In this document: positions 17,230 to 29,111 of the stretch, one piece after another
How positions within the stretch are numbered: the stretch's first letter is position 1
How the letters are laid out: each line of letters opens with the position of its first letter
Source: Bacteroidota bacterium
GTDB lineage: Bacteria > Bacteroidota > Ignavibacteria > UBA10030
Reading direction: 5' to 3'
NCBI GenBank assembly: GCA_026416125.1
Contig: JAOAFT010000002.1
Span: 1 to 64,000 of the forward strand
Length of the DNA stretch: 64,000 nucleotides
Notes under the pieces: generated by a model
What the model was told of the DNA's origin: nothing
Seen by the model: the letters and a program-made list of their open reading frames with translations, nothing else
The model's database searches: none
Position numbers and translations under genes: made by a program

Positions 17230-18561
17230 TTATTGTTGTTTTCCTAACACAGTTTCTAATTCGGCTTCAGCAATTTTCAAATCGTAAATTGCCTGCAAAC
17301 GATTGAGTTTTGCCTGACGAAGTGCAAGTTCTGCATCATTCACTTCGAGTTGCGTTGCAAGACCGGTTTCAAAGCGCCTGCGTGCTATTTCATATCCTTG
17401 AGCAGCTTGTGCAACAGTCTTATTTTGTCCTTGCACCCGTTTTACAGCTTGTTCAATTCTATAGAGAATACTTAATGCTTGCGTCTTCAACGCCTCTGTT
17501 GCTGTTTTCCTCTGTCTCTCAGCTTGTTGTAATCCAATTTCAGCTTGACTTACACGTGCATACGTCTTAAAGCCGTTGAAGAGTGGAATCTGGACTTGCA
17601 AACCAACGAGTGTCGTCTTTACCCAATGATAATTCGAAAATTTAAAATCGTTCGACTGTGCTTGGTACTGGTAACTTCCAATTCCAACCACTGTAGGTAA
17701 ATATGATGAGCGTTCAAGAGCTATAGTTTTTGCATTGATTTTTACTTGCTGTTCCAAAATTGCTATTTGGGGATTGTTCTTAATGAGCTCATCGATTACT
17801 TGCTCTTGTGTTGGAATTGCATACGGTTCCTTGAAATCGATTTCACCTGTAATATCGATAGATTCTCTTGCATCTAATCCAATAACAACTTTCAATTGCT
17901 CCAGCGCAAGTTGGTAGTTGTTTTCCATTTGCAAAACGACGGGTTTTAAATTTTCAACTTGAACTTCTGCACGGAGTACATCGTAGTCTGAAAGTGTTCC
18001 ACCTCGCTGAAGTCGTTTGACATTCTCGAAATTATCGAGTGCATTTTTTAAACTCTGTTGCATGACATTTCGCGTTTCTCGTGTAAGGAGCGCTGTAAGA
18101 AATGCTTTTTTAACATCACTGATAACTTTACTTTTTGTGTATGTGTACGACCGTTTTGAGATATCCAATGCATTGGATGCAATACCTATACTTTGGTACA
18201 ATGCCCACGAGAAAAGAGGGACTGAAAACGAAGCAGAAGCTGCATAAGAATTCTCAGCTCCAATTTTCAATGTCGTTCCAAATGGTGATCCAGGAGGTAA
18301 AAATATTACAGGTAAGTCGATGTATCGTTGATATTGACCACTGAGGTTCACTTGGGGCAACAAACCACCGTATGCCTCAAGCAATTTTTTTTCGGATTTT
18401 TTAACCTCCATTTCTGCAACTTTCAATTCAGTATTCATTTCGAGTGCAAGATTCACAGCATGTTCGAGTGTCAATATCCGTTGCTGAGAAATGGAATCTG
18501 TTACTTGTCCGTACATGGACAATGAGAAAAAAAGTAGTACGAAAGCACTGTACTTTTTCAT
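17230..18561 (-). CDS. TolC-family outer-membrane efflux channel
   Basis: 443 residues with a cleavable signal (MKKYSAFVLLFFSLSMYGQ) and two internally repeated long coiled-coil regions typical of OEP proteins, such as QVENLKPVVLQMENNYQLAL and RRRFETGLATQLEVNDAELA. It forms the trimeric outer-membrane duct of the pump encoded downstream. An ATG 12 nt upstream is really part of the ribosome binding site (ATGAGGAGAACA), so the start at 18561 is used. First gene of the operon. Confidence 0.93.
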   Translation of the reverse strand: MKKYSAFVLLFFSLSMYGQVTDSISQQRILTLEHAVNLALEMNTELKVAEMEVKKSEKKLLEAYGGLLPQVNLSGQYQRYIDLPVIFLPPGSPFGTTLKIGAENSYAASASFSVPLFSWALYQSIGIASNALDISKRSYTYTKSKVISDVKKAFLTALLTRETRNVMQQSLKNALDNFENVKRLQRGGTLSDYDVLRAEVQVENLKPVVLQMENNYQLALEQLKVVIGLDARESIDITGEIDFKEPYAIPTQEQVIDELIKNNPQIAILEQQVKINAKTIALERSSYLPTVVGIGSYQYQAQSNDFKFSNYHWVKTTLVGLQVQIPLFNGFKTYARVSQAEIGLQQAERQRKTATEALKTQALSILYRIEQAVKRVQGQNKTVAQAAQGYEIARRRFETGLATQLEVNDAELALRQAKLNRLQAIYDLKIAEAELETVLGKQQ

Positions 18562-18657
18562 TGTTCTCCTCATATGAATGAATTGACTAAGAAAAAAGAA
18601 TACTTCTCATTCTAACACCTCTAATGTCCTGCCGTTCGATATTCAGAGATGTTTGTA

Positions 18658-18676
18658 TACAATATACTGTATTGTA
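18658..18676. promoter_or_regulatory. Candidate operator upstream of the efflux operon
   Basis: Perfect inverted repeat TACAATA-N5-TATTGTA, about 97 nt upstream of the tolC-like start. The dyad is of a size bound by dimeric repressors such as TetR or MarR types. No such regulator is encoded nearby in this window. Confidence 0.4.
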
Positions 18677-18731
18677 AGTGTTGTAGTCTCAGTGTTTCGG
18701 TAAATTCTTCCTTTTTGTCGGTAGATTTCGT

Positions 18732-18756
18732 ATAAGCGAAGCTCATGCTTCGCTTA
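18732..18756 (-). terminator. Hairpin after nfnB
   Basis: Perfect 11-bp stem (18732-18742 with 18746/7-18756, 4-nt loop) just past the nfnB stop codon. There is no good T run after it on the minus strand, so it may act in 3'-end protection or as a weak terminator. Confidence 0.45.
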
Positions 18757-18760
18757 TCAA

Positions 18761-21027
<2,267 letters not shown>

Positions 21028-21222
21028 AGAAACTACCCCTTTTATCTTCTATATATTGGATGCATTTCCTTATTCATTAGTACCATAAAATAATAATGAA
21101 TTTATCAGAATAAAAGATTACTCTAGTAAAAATCTATTTTTTCTACTTAGGTTCTGCATTTGCAATTCTTTTTGATTTCTTTAATATTTTGTAGGAACTA
21201 TAGACAGTACAGAGGTAACAGT

Positions 21223-24200
21223 ATGAATAAGCTTTTTCTCACAATAATCATTTTTATAAGTATTCTGAACAGTGTACAAGCTCAAAATTCAGTATTTGGA
21301 AAAAACAAAGTCCAATACAAAAATTTCGAGTGGGAGTATATCCAAACAGAGCACTTCGATATATACTTTTCACAGAATGGTTATGAAATTGCCCAGTTTA
21401 CAGCGATTGCTGCTGAGCGTGCATACGAGTCTATTCGACAACTTTTTAAGTACGAAATAACAAATCGTATTTCCATTATTGTATACAACTCACACAACGA
21501 ATTCCAACAAACAAATGTTGTATGGGAATATTTAGAGGAAGGTATCGGTGGCGTTACCGAACTTTTTAAGAACAGAGTAGTTGTACCCTTTGAAGGAAAC
21601 TATGCACAATTTCGCCATGTTATTCACCATGAACTAGTACATGCCGTCCTCAATGACATGTTTTACGGTGGAACTATTCAATCATTGATCTCGAGCAGCT
21701 CTGCAGTCCAATTACCTGCATGGCTCAATGAAGGAATTTGCGAGTATGCGTCTCAACAATGGGAAACGAACTCTGATATGTTTCTCCGCGATGCAACAGT
21801 CAACAACTATCTCCCCGATATTCAAAATCTCGATGGCTACTTCGCATACCGTGGTGGACAATCTGTTTGGTACTATATTGCTACAAAGTATGGTGAAGAG
21901 AAAATTGCTGAGATTTTTAGTAAGATAAAGAGTCAAAGAAACATCGATAAAGGTTTTAAAGCAGCAATCAATCTTTCTGTGAAGGAGCTTTCAGAACGTT
22001 GGAAAAAAGAACAAAAAGTATACTATTGGCCCGACATCGCAAAGCGTGAAGCGCCATCTGATTTTAGCCATAAACGGTTGACGGATCATAAGAAAGAACA
22101 AAATTTTTACAATACAAGCCCAGCAATTTCACCACAGGGGAATAAAGTAGCATTTATCTCCGATCGTGACGATTACTTCGACATCTATCTCATGTCACTC
22201 GATGATGGGAAAATACTCAAGAAACTTGTAGAAGGACAACGAACAAACAATTTTGAAGAACTCCATCTTTTGACACCTGGTCTTACCTGGTCACCAGACG
22301 GGAAATCTATTGCTGTTGCAGTGAAAGCAGGTGAACGGGATGCAATTTTTATCATTGATGTTGAAACCGGCAAAGAGAAAAAAATTACATTTGATCTGGA
22401 TGGAATATTTTCGGTGGAATGGTCCCACGATGGTCGATTCCTAACATTCGTCGGATTAAAAACACCACAATCTGATATTTATGTATATAACCTCGAGACA
22501 ATGGAGTTAAGAAATCTTACAAACGATATTTTTACAGATGAAGACCCTATCTTTTCTCCTGATGGGAAAACACTTTACTTCGTATCTGATCGAGGCATAT
22601 ACTTCTCATCGGAATCAATCCCTTCTAATTTTAAAATTGTTAACCATGATTACGGGCAACGGGATATTTACGCCATTGACCTCACAACGAATATAATTAC
22701 ACGAGTACTCGACCTCCCACGCAGTATAGAGAGTTCCCCTCGTCCATCACCCGATGGAACAAAACTACTTTTTGTCTCTGATTTAAATGGAATTACAAAC
22801 TTCTATGTCTACGATTTCCAACAACACCGATATTATCCCATTACGAATTCGCTTAGTGGTCTTTATCAACCCTCCGTCTCTTACGATGGGACAAAAATGG
22901 TTTTTGCCTCTCTTACAGAAGCTGGGTTCGATATTTTCTTACTACTTCATCCGTTTGAACGTCAACTCTCTGTTACCGAACTGGAACCAACTGAGTTCAT
23001 TAAAATGAAGTACAATCTCCCTCGCAACGAAAAACCAAAAACATTACTTCCAAAAGCAACAACATCTGATACATTACTCATACGGAATAAGGTAACAATA
23101 CTCGTGGGATCTCCCTCCGCCGATTTGACCTACTCAGAACGAGAGAAAGCAGATTACTCAAATGTTATCTTTTCACCTGATATGGTACCCCCACGAAATG
23201 ATACCTCTTCCTTGCCAACCAAAACATTATTTAGTGAAAACATCGATAGTGAAGGGAACTATATCCCCCAACGATACAAATTGAACTTTACTCCAGATTT
23301 GATCTACGGTACTGCTGGATACAGCACGATCTATGGCTTAGAAGGAAGTACAATCTTTGCCTTCAGTGATATGCTTGGCGATCATCAAATCGTTCTTGAA
23401 ATGAATTTGATGATTGACCTCAAGAATAGTGACTATGGACTCTCATACTATTTTCTCCCCTTGCGAATCGATTACGGATTCCAAGCATTCCATAGTGCAC
23501 GATTTCTCTACATCAACAACATGATATACCGATTTCGAACTTTTGGTGGTACCATCATGGCATCGTATCCCTTTACACGCTTCCAACGACTTGATCTCGG
23601 AATTAGTTGGCTTAACTTAACAAGAGAAAATCTTGACTTCCCAAATCTCAATGACCCAATATATGGAAACCAGAAGCGTATCCTCATCCTTCCTGTTATT
23701 TCATTCGTGCATGACAACAGTGTTTGGCAAGGTGCTTGGTTCGCCCCGAACAATGGGTCACGATTTAATGCAACATTTTACGGTACTCCAAAGCTCAATA
23801 AACAAGGATTGGATATAAAAACACTGACTGCAGACTACCGAACGTATGTTCCAATTGTCAAAGACCTTATTGTTGCATATCGTTTTTCTGGTGGCATGAG
23901 CGTTGGTGCAAATAGGCAACTTTTCTTCCTCGGAGGGACAGAGGGTTGGCTCAACTACCGCTTCCAGAATGATGATATACCAATTGTAAATGTCGAAGAT
24001 TTTGCATTCTTCACAACAGTGCTCCCTTTACGAGGTTACAACTACAATGCAAAAAATGGCTCTTACTTTGGAATTCTCAATATGGAATTGAGATTTCCAT
24101 TGGTAAAATACTTAATTTTTGGAGCACTCCCACTAGGTTTTTCAAATATTCTTGGTACTGCTTTTATTGATATGGGATCAGCATGGACTGACAGTGACAA

Positions 24201-24384
24201 ATGGAAAGCATTTGGAAAAGATCGAAATGGTAACACAGTAACTCAAGATCTCCTGATAAGCACAGGACTCGGTACTCGACTAGCAATTTTTGGACTACCA
24301 TTACGCATTGATGTCGCATGGCGATTCCATGCCTCGCAGTTCTCGGAACCATACTATTTGTTTTCATTAGGAGCTGATTTTTGA
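21223..24384 (+). CDS. Secreted metallopeptidase / PD40 beta-propeller / outer-membrane barrel protein
   Basis: About 1053 residues. The signal peptide is MNKLFLTIIIFISILNSVQAQ. A gluzincin-like peptidase domain has HELVH (His136, Glu137, His140) and a downstream WLNEGICEY (Glu170). A TolB-type PD40 propeller follows (repeats such as SPAISPQGNKVAFISDRDD, LTWSPDGKSIAVA and PSPDGTKLLFVSD). The C-terminal 350 residues are aromatic-rich beta strands typical of a BamA/surface-antigen barrel, ending in Phe (YLFSLGADF). It is probably an outer-membrane protein exposing or holding a peptidase. Start chosen at 21223 because AGAGGT precedes it and the signal peptide begins there. Substrate unknown. Confidence 0.85.
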   Translation: MNKLFLTIIIFISILNSVQAQNSVFGKNKVQYKNFEWEYIQTEHFDIYFSQNGYEIAQFTAIAAERAYESIRQLFKYEITNRISIIVYNSHNEFQQTNVVWEYLEEGIGGVTELFKNRVVVPFEGNYAQFRHVIHHELVHAVLNDMFYGGTIQSLISSSSAVQLPAWLNEGICEYASQQWETNSDMFLRDATVNNYLPDIQNLDGYFAYRGGQSVWYYIATKYGEEKIAEIFSKIKSQRNIDKGFKAAINLSVKELSERWKKEQKVYYWPDIAKREAPSDFSHKRLTDHKKEQNFYNTSPAISPQGNKVAFISDRDDYFDIYLMSLDDGKILKKLVEGQRTNNFEELHLLTPGLTWSPDGKSIAVAVKAGERDAIFIIDVETGKEKKITFDLDGIFSVEWSHDGRFLTFVGLKTPQSDIYVYNLETMELRNLTNDIFTDEDPIFSPDGKTLYFVSDRGIYFSSESIPSNFKIVNHDYGQRDIYAIDLTTNIITRVLDLPRSIESSPRPSPDGTKLLFVSDLNGITNFYVYDFQQHRYYPITNSLSGLYQPSVSYDGTKMVFASLTEAGFDIFLLLHPFERQLSVTELEPTEFIKMKYNLPRNEKPKTLLPKATTSDTLLIRNKVTILVGSPSADLTYSEREKADYSNVIFSPDMVPPRNDTSSLPTKTLFSENIDSEGNYIPQRYKLNFTPDLIYGTAGYSTIYGLEGSTIFAFSDMLGDHQIVLEMNLMIDLKNSDYGLSYYFLPLRIDYGFQAFHSARFLYINNMIYRFRTFGGTIMASYPFTRFQRLDLGISWLNLTRENLDFPNLNDPIYGNQKRILILPVISFVHDNSVWQGAWFAPNNGSRFNATFYGTPKLNKQGLDIKTLTADYRTYVPIVKDLIVAYRFSGGMSVGANRQLFFLGGTEGWLNYRFQNDDIPIVNVEDFAFFTTVLPLRGYNYNAKNGSYFGILNMELRFPLVKYLIFGALPLGFSNILGTAFIDMGSAWTDSDKWKAFGKDRNGNTVTQDLLISTGLGTRLAIFGLPLRIDVAWRFHASQFSEPYYLFSLGADF

Positions 24385-24429
24385 GGACTTTCATGTGGTG
24401 ACTTGTTGGTGATACTTATAACTGAAAAC

Positions 24430-25377
24430 TTACTTTAACACTATTTTTACAGTGCCTGGCAATAAACCCATTTTGCGAACTATCTGTTGTCCTTCTGAAT
24501 GTGTTACAAATGTTGTGAATCCAGCAGCAACATTACCATAGGCATACCTGCAGTATACATAGAGTGGTCGATAAAATGGGTAGTAGCGCAAGTGGATGTA
24601 TGCTAGGTGAGGTGAATAAAAATTGCCATAGCTTGATGAGTCAACTGGAAATGTTGTGCTTACATTGGAGGTACGAGCTACTTCCAAAGCTACGAGATCA
24701 GTTGGTACTTCATTCCACCACCCTAAGGGAAGAATACCTAATACAGAATCATCTCTCTTCAGTCTAGCAAATACCTCTTCATATGTTTGTACACGGATCC
24801 AAGAATTGATAGAAATTGTGTTCACTCCAAAGTATGATCGGAGATAGACTACAAGATCAGCTGAATCCTTTAACGCAACACGAAGCGTACCACGATGCTT
24901 GCTCTTTGAAAGATCTTGCCAACGTCGAATTTTCCCCCTTACAATATCTTTTACTTCCTCCGTTGTTATTTGACGTGTTCTGTTGCTTTCATTGACAACG
25001 AACACAAGTGCATCGTATGCAAACACAGTAGAATTCAGATGTGGCGATATTGACTTTGCTTCTTTGAACTGAAGGTCACTTAATGGAATAGTTGAAAAAC
25101 AAATCCGAAGTGTATCGTGGAGAAATTCGCGAAGTGCATTTTCTGATGTTGTAATCGAGTATGTAACATCAGCTCCTGATTCCTTATATAAAGAAGAAAA
25201 CGTCTGTATTTCTTCGATAAGTACTGGTGCGATTGATTCAGGTATACGAACATGTAACTTTCCTCTTGTATTCGTTTCTTCTTGCTCCTGTTTACAACTA
25301 CCCCCAAAAAGCGCCACAACAATTATTAAGTAACATAGAAGATAACGCTCCACCATATAGTCTACATTTACTTTCAT
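24430..25377 (-). CDS. PstS-like substrate-binding lipoprotein
   Basis: 315 residues. The lipoprotein signal ends GGSC (Cys28). The body follows the phosphate-binding PBP fold (PstS/PBP-like): VTYSITTSENALREFL, the RTRQITTEEVKDIVRGKIRRW segment common in PstS-like proteins, and a C-terminal FVTHSEGQQIVRKMGLLPG. No pstC, pstA or pstB gene is nearby, so it is an orphan binding protein with unknown ligand. It overlaps the MFS gene by 4 nt (ATGA) and is the last gene of the nusB operon. Confidence 0.78.
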   Translation of the reverse strand: MKVNVDYMVERYLLCYLIIVVALFGGSCKQEQEETNTRGKLHVRIPESIAPVLIEEIQTFSSLYKESGADVTYSITTSENALREFLHDTLRICFSTIPLSDLQFKEAKSISPHLNSTVFAYDALVFVVNESNRTRQITTEEVKDIVRGKIRRWQDLSKSKHRGTLRVALKDSADLVVYLRSYFGVNTISINSWIRVQTYEEVFARLKRDDSVLGILPLGWWNEVPTDLVALEVARTSNVSTTFPVDSSSYGNFYSPHLAYIHLRYYPFYRPLYVYCRYAYGNVAAGFTTFVTHSEGQQIVRKMGLLPGTVKIVLK

Positions 25378-26624
25378 TCTGTTTTAACTCGTTGTAAAAG
25401 AAGTATTCCACTAATTAGAAAAATCCCAACAGAGAGAATTCCATACCGTTGACTCATAAACGATGACACTGCACCAAAAACCAGTGGACCAAGAATTGCT
25501 GATGCTTTTCCAAAGAACGAATAGAATCCAAAGAACTCCGTTCGTTTATCTTCCGGTGTTAACTCTGACATCAAACTTCGGCTCGTTGACTGTGATGATC
25601 CAAGAGCAATTCCAGCTAGGATGCCAATACCATAGAACACAACTTTATCGATAGTAAGAAATGCCACACCAACCACAACAATCCAAAGTAAAAGCGTAAT
25701 TGTTAATGTTTTTTTTCTCCCCAAGTGATCCGCCACGATACCAAAGGTGAATGCCCCTACCATTGCTGATGTTTGAACAAGAGCAAAGAAAAGAACAATT
25801 TCCCCAATATTGAATTGAAGCGTCTCCCGCGCATAGATTGATGAAAACACAATGATTGTATTAATACCATCGATATAGAGAAAATAGGAAAGAAGAAATC
25901 GTGCAACATTTCGATAGGCAGAAAAATTTTTGAATGTAACGTTCAATCGTTCAAATCCGATTCGAATAAAATTAACTTCAAATGATCGTACTCGTTGTTT
26001 ATCGGGTACTGTAAAAAATAATGGTAGTGCAAAGAAGAGAAAGAATATTGCTGCAAGGAGAAAACTTGTTCTCACTGATTGCAAATTCGATTCGACAAAG
26101 CCATTCTTGTAGAGTGGAAATGCTAGAAGCAGCGTAACTAAGGAGCCTGCGTACCCCATTGCAAAGCCGTACCCTGAAACACGACCGTAACTCCGTTCTG
26201 ACGTGATTTCGGGAAGAAATGCATCGTAAAAAACTAGCCCTGCTTCAAATCCAATGTTTGCAAGGATAAGCAACACCATACCTACAAGTACATCATTGCT
26301 TTTAACAAAGTACAGAAGTGCAGTTGCAATAACACATTGGAGGGTGAAAAATCCTAAGAAGTACTTTTTCCCCGTCCCAAAATCAGCTATTGCACCAAGC
26401 ACAGGAGAAAGTATTGCTACACATGCCATTGAGATACTAAATGCGAGTCCCCAAAAAAAATCACCGTATCCACTAGATCCAACAACAACCTCCTTGAAAT
26501 ACAAAGGATAACCAACGGTTAAAATTATAACATAGAAGGCAGTATTGGCAAAATCAAAGAGTGTCCAGGAAAATATCTTCCTTTTCGAGCTTTCCCTACA
26601 TGTACTTTGTTCCTTGGTAATCAT
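25374..26624 (-). CDS. MFS transporter, UMF1/Atg22-like
   Basis: 416 residues with about 12 hydrophobic helices. The start SWTLFDFANTAFYVII and the GRVSGYGFAMGYAGSL segment are typical of the UMF1 (Atg22-like) branch of the major facilitator superfamily. The MFS loop motif DHLGRKKTL lies between helices 8 and 9. In eukaryotes Atg22 exports amino acids; in bacteria the substrate is unknown. It overlaps nusB upstream and the binding-protein gene downstream by 4 nt each, so the three are translationally coupled. Confidence 0.88.
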   Translation of the reverse strand: MITKEQSTCRESSKRKIFSWTLFDFANTAFYVIILTVGYPLYFKEVVVGSSGYGDFFWGLAFSISMACVAILSPVLGAIADFGTGKKYFLGFFTLQCVIATALLYFVKSNDVLVGMVLLILANIGFEAGLVFYDAFLPEITSERSYGRVSGYGFAMGYAGSLVTLLLAFPLYKNGFVESNLQSVRTSFLLAAIFFLFFALPLFFTVPDKQRVRSFEVNFIRIGFERLNVTFKNFSAYRNVARFLLSYFLYIDGINTIIVFSSIYARETLQFNIGEIVLFFALVQTSAMVGAFTFGIVADHLGRKKTLTITLLLWIVVVGVAFLTIDKVVFYGIGILAGIALGSSQSTSRSLMSELTPEDKRTEFFGFYSFFGKASAILGPLVFGAVSSFMSQRYGILSVGIFLISGILLLQRVKTE

Positions 26625-27097
26625 TCTTTCGTTTTAGTCCTGATGGAGGTATCTAACAGTCCACGTCCTGATTTTTTCAATTTCCCCTCTTTTTTCAAAT
26701 CCAAAAAAACAGAATCAAGAATTCCATTGACAAATTTATCGCTCTTTTCCGTACTGAAACGACGGGCTATTTCTATAGCTTCATTAATCGAGACTTTTGG
26801 TGGAATATCTTCAAAGTAGAGAAGCTCACAAATACCCATACGTAAAACAATACGATCGATAACTGCAATCCGATCAAACTCCCAATTTTCAACCTTTCGT
26901 TTAATAATTGCATCGAGCTCTTTTCGTTTTTCAACAACCTTACGAACAAGAGAAACAGCAAAAGTGTACTCTTCATTGTACTTCATTAAGTCATGCATTA
27001 TGTATGTAACAATAGCATCTATAGACTCTTGAGAGAGTTCGTATGCATAGAGAACTTGGAGTACACGTTCGCGTATGGCTCGACGTTTCAATGGCAT
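26621..27097 (-). CDS. nusB: Transcription antitermination factor NusB
   Basis: 158 residues, all-helical. The N-terminal RNA-binding segment RRAIRERVLQVLYAYELS and C-terminal PPKVSINEAIEIARRFSTE-type motif with FVNGILDSV are diagnostic. NusB with NusE (S10) binds boxA RNA during rRNA transcription. A basic tail (KSGRGLLDTSIRTKTKE) follows. First gene of a coupled three-gene unit. Confidence 0.95.
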   Translation of the reverse strand: MPLKRRAIRERVLQVLYAYELSQESIDAIVTYIMHDLMKYNEEYTFAVSLVRKVVEKRKELDAIIKRKVENWEFDRIAVIDRIVLRMGICELLYFEDIPPKVSINEAIEIARRFSTEKSDKFVNGILDSVFLDLKKEGKLKKSGRGLLDTSIRTKTKE

Positions 27098-27386
27098 GGT
27101 GTTTTATTGTTAATGCTATACACCCACAGCTCGTTTTTTATGCTCCAGATATGACGTATCAAACTTATTGAAAAATTACTATTGAAACAAACTATGAGTT
27201 GGATCATAATCCGATCTGACTACACGTAAACAGTGCAGAGCTGCCAATGATTAGCAAAATAAATTAATGAAATGCACGGTTAATGAAAAAGAAGGGTTGC
27301 TTTGAATGGTATTTCCGCTCTTCATCCAATGGAGATGATGTACGGATTATCCAATGAATCTATCGTAATACTGAATAATACATACT

Positions 27387-28037
27387 TCACTTCATTATAA
27401 TTTTTGTTCCTTTCCACTCGAGGATACCTTCGACTTTCAACCTCTGAAGCATTCGTGAAAAAGCCTCTGGTGTAATGCCAATGATACTTGCCATATCTTT
27501 CTTTGAAAATGAAACTCGAATTTCCGTTTTGTTGCCGTATCGTTCACGGAGAAATTCTAAAAACCGTTGCTCAGGTGTTAATGTACTAACACGGTATAAT
27601 TGTTCTGTTAAGTATCGTAACTTTTTCATAAGATGGGTAATAAAATCTTTTCGAAATTGGACATCTTCCAAAAGGCATTCAAATTGATACTTTGGGAGCA
27701 CAAATACTTCACTTGATTCTAATGCAACAGCACTTACTGGATATCGATTTGTTTCAAAGAGTACAACTTCACCAAAGAGTTCACCTGGTTTTACAACCTT
27801 TATAACAACATCTTCACCTGACGGTGAGCTTTTAAATAGTTGGACAGCTCCCCATGAACAGAGATACACCGCATAACCTTTATCTCCTTCACGAAAAAGA
27901 ATTTCTTGCTTTTTAAGCCTTTTAGGAATACAAATTGCTGCAATTCTCCTTCGATGTTCTTGCTTAAGCGAATGGAAAAGTTCCGATTGAAGCAAGACGA
28001 AATCAATGTTCATTCCCATATTCAAGAAAATACACAT
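27387..28037 (-). CDS. Crp/Fnr-family transcription regulator
   Basis: Up to 216 residues. The cyclic-nucleotide-binding-like beta barrel has ILFREGDKGYAVYLCSWGAV and GELFGEVVLFETNRYPVSAVA. A long dimer helix follows, then a helix-turn-helix (FSKKDMASIIGITPEAFSRMLQRLKVEG). The Cys cluster of FNR is absent, so it does not bind a [4Fe-4S] cluster that way. It is divergent from a two-cluster ferredoxin protein, as seen for HcpR-type regulators of nitrosative or redox stress; that assignment is inference. The start is uncertain among ATGs at 28037, 28019 and 28013. Confidence 0.87.
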   Translation of the reverse strand: MCIFLNMGMNIDFVLLQSELFHSLKQEHRRRIAAICIPKRLKKQEILFREGDKGYAVYLCSWGAVQLFKSSPSGEDVVIKVVKPGELFGEVVLFETNRYPVSAVALESSEVFVLPKYQFECLLEDVQFRKDFITHLMKKLRYLTEQLYRVSTLTPEQRFLEFLRERYGNKTEIRVSFSKKDMASIIGITPEAFSRMLQRLKVEGILEWKGTKIIMK

Positions 28038-28102
28038 TTCTTAACTTGAATCAAGGATATTGTTTTTCCAATCAGATACCTTTGACGAAGAAAGCAAGGG
28101 AG

Positions 28103-28116
28103 TGATTGCTTCATCA
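28103..28116. promoter_or_regulatory. Possible Crp/Fnr-type operator
   Basis: TGAT-N6-ATCA inverted repeat in the divergent promoter region between the regulator and the ferredoxin gene, 48 nt before the latter's start. Half-sites resemble those of the Crp/Fnr superfamily, but the spacer is not that of FNR (N4). Confidence 0.3.
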
Positions 28117-28163
28117 ATTACAACAATAAATACTAATTACATATTTCTAGAAAGGAGAATGTT

Positions 28164-29000
28164 ATGAAACGGACTATTATTCACATAGACGAGAATTTGT
28201 GCAATGGTTGTGGCCTTTGTATTCCGCATTGTCCAGAGGGTGCTATTCAACTCATCGATGGAAAGGCACGATTAGTGAACGATAGTTTCTGCGATGGACT
28301 CGGTGCATGTATTGGTTCGTGCCCTGAAGGAGCAATTACAATAGTAGAACGTGAAGCTGAACCCTATGATGAAAAAACAGCATTAGAAAACATTATTCAT
28401 AAGGGACCCGCTATTCTCCAGGCACATCTCCACCATCTCCAAAGCCATGGAAAAATGGACTACCTTCGTATTGCACTCGATGTCCTTCGGGACAAACATA
28501 TTTCTCATACACAACAACCATATCACACTTCTATCCATGCTTGTTCTGGAAGTGCTTCTCTTGCATTCAACGAACAACCAGAAAATAAACATCGATCCGA
28601 AAATTATAACCTCCCATCAGCACTTACTCATTGGCCAATACAGTTACATCTCATTTCACCGATGGCACCTTACTTTCGCAATGCTGAACTCTTACTCGTA
28701 GCGGACTGTTGTGCTTATGCTTATGGGAATTTTCATCAACGGTTTTTAAAAGGAAAAAAAATTGCAATAGCATGTCCAAAGCTAGACGAAGGTCAAGATG
28801 TATACAGAACGAAGCTTACTGCGTTAATTGATAATGCTATGGTAGTATCACTCACAGTTATTACCATGGAAGTACCTTGTTGTCAGGGACTCTTATCGTT
28901 AGCATGTTCAGTTCAAGCACAGGCACAACGGAGAGTACCTCTTATGAGTATTGTCTTGAGTAGAACAGGTGAAATACTCAATGAACACTCCTATGAATAG
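28164..29000 (+). CDS. Two-[4Fe-4S] ferredoxin-domain protein with C-terminal Cys-rich domain
   Basis: 278 residues. The N-terminal 70 residues carry two cluster motifs: CNGCGLCIPHCPEG, and CDGLGACIGSCPEG (the first Cys spacing in the second motif is wider). The C-terminal part has a second Cys-containing region (LLLVADCCAYAYGNFHQRFL, IACPKLD, MEVPCCQGL). The organisation is common in anaerobes near hybrid-cluster protein or Crp/Fnr regulators; the C-terminal domain may bind a further cluster. AAAGGAG precedes the ATG. An electron-transfer role in redox or nitrosative stress is inferred. Confidence 0.82.
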   Translation: MKRTIIHIDENLCNGCGLCIPHCPEGAIQLIDGKARLVNDSFCDGLGACIGSCPEGAITIVEREAEPYDEKTALENIIHKGPAILQAHLHHLQSHGKMDYLRIALDVLRDKHISHTQQPYHTSIHACSGSASLAFNEQPENKHRSENYNLPSALTHWPIQLHLISPMAPYFRNAELLLVADCCAYAYGNFHQRFLKGKKIAIACPKLDEGQDVYRTKLTALIDNAMVVSLTVITMEVPCCQGLLSLACSVQAQAQRRVPLMSIVLSRTGEILNEHSYE

Positions 29001-29111
29001 GAAATTACAGAATTAACCATAGTCTCACTACTCTTTTATAGTAGTGTATCACTCAAAAAACAACGTGTGATAGTGATACATCATATGAACCTACAATCGA
29101 ATTGTTTAACG

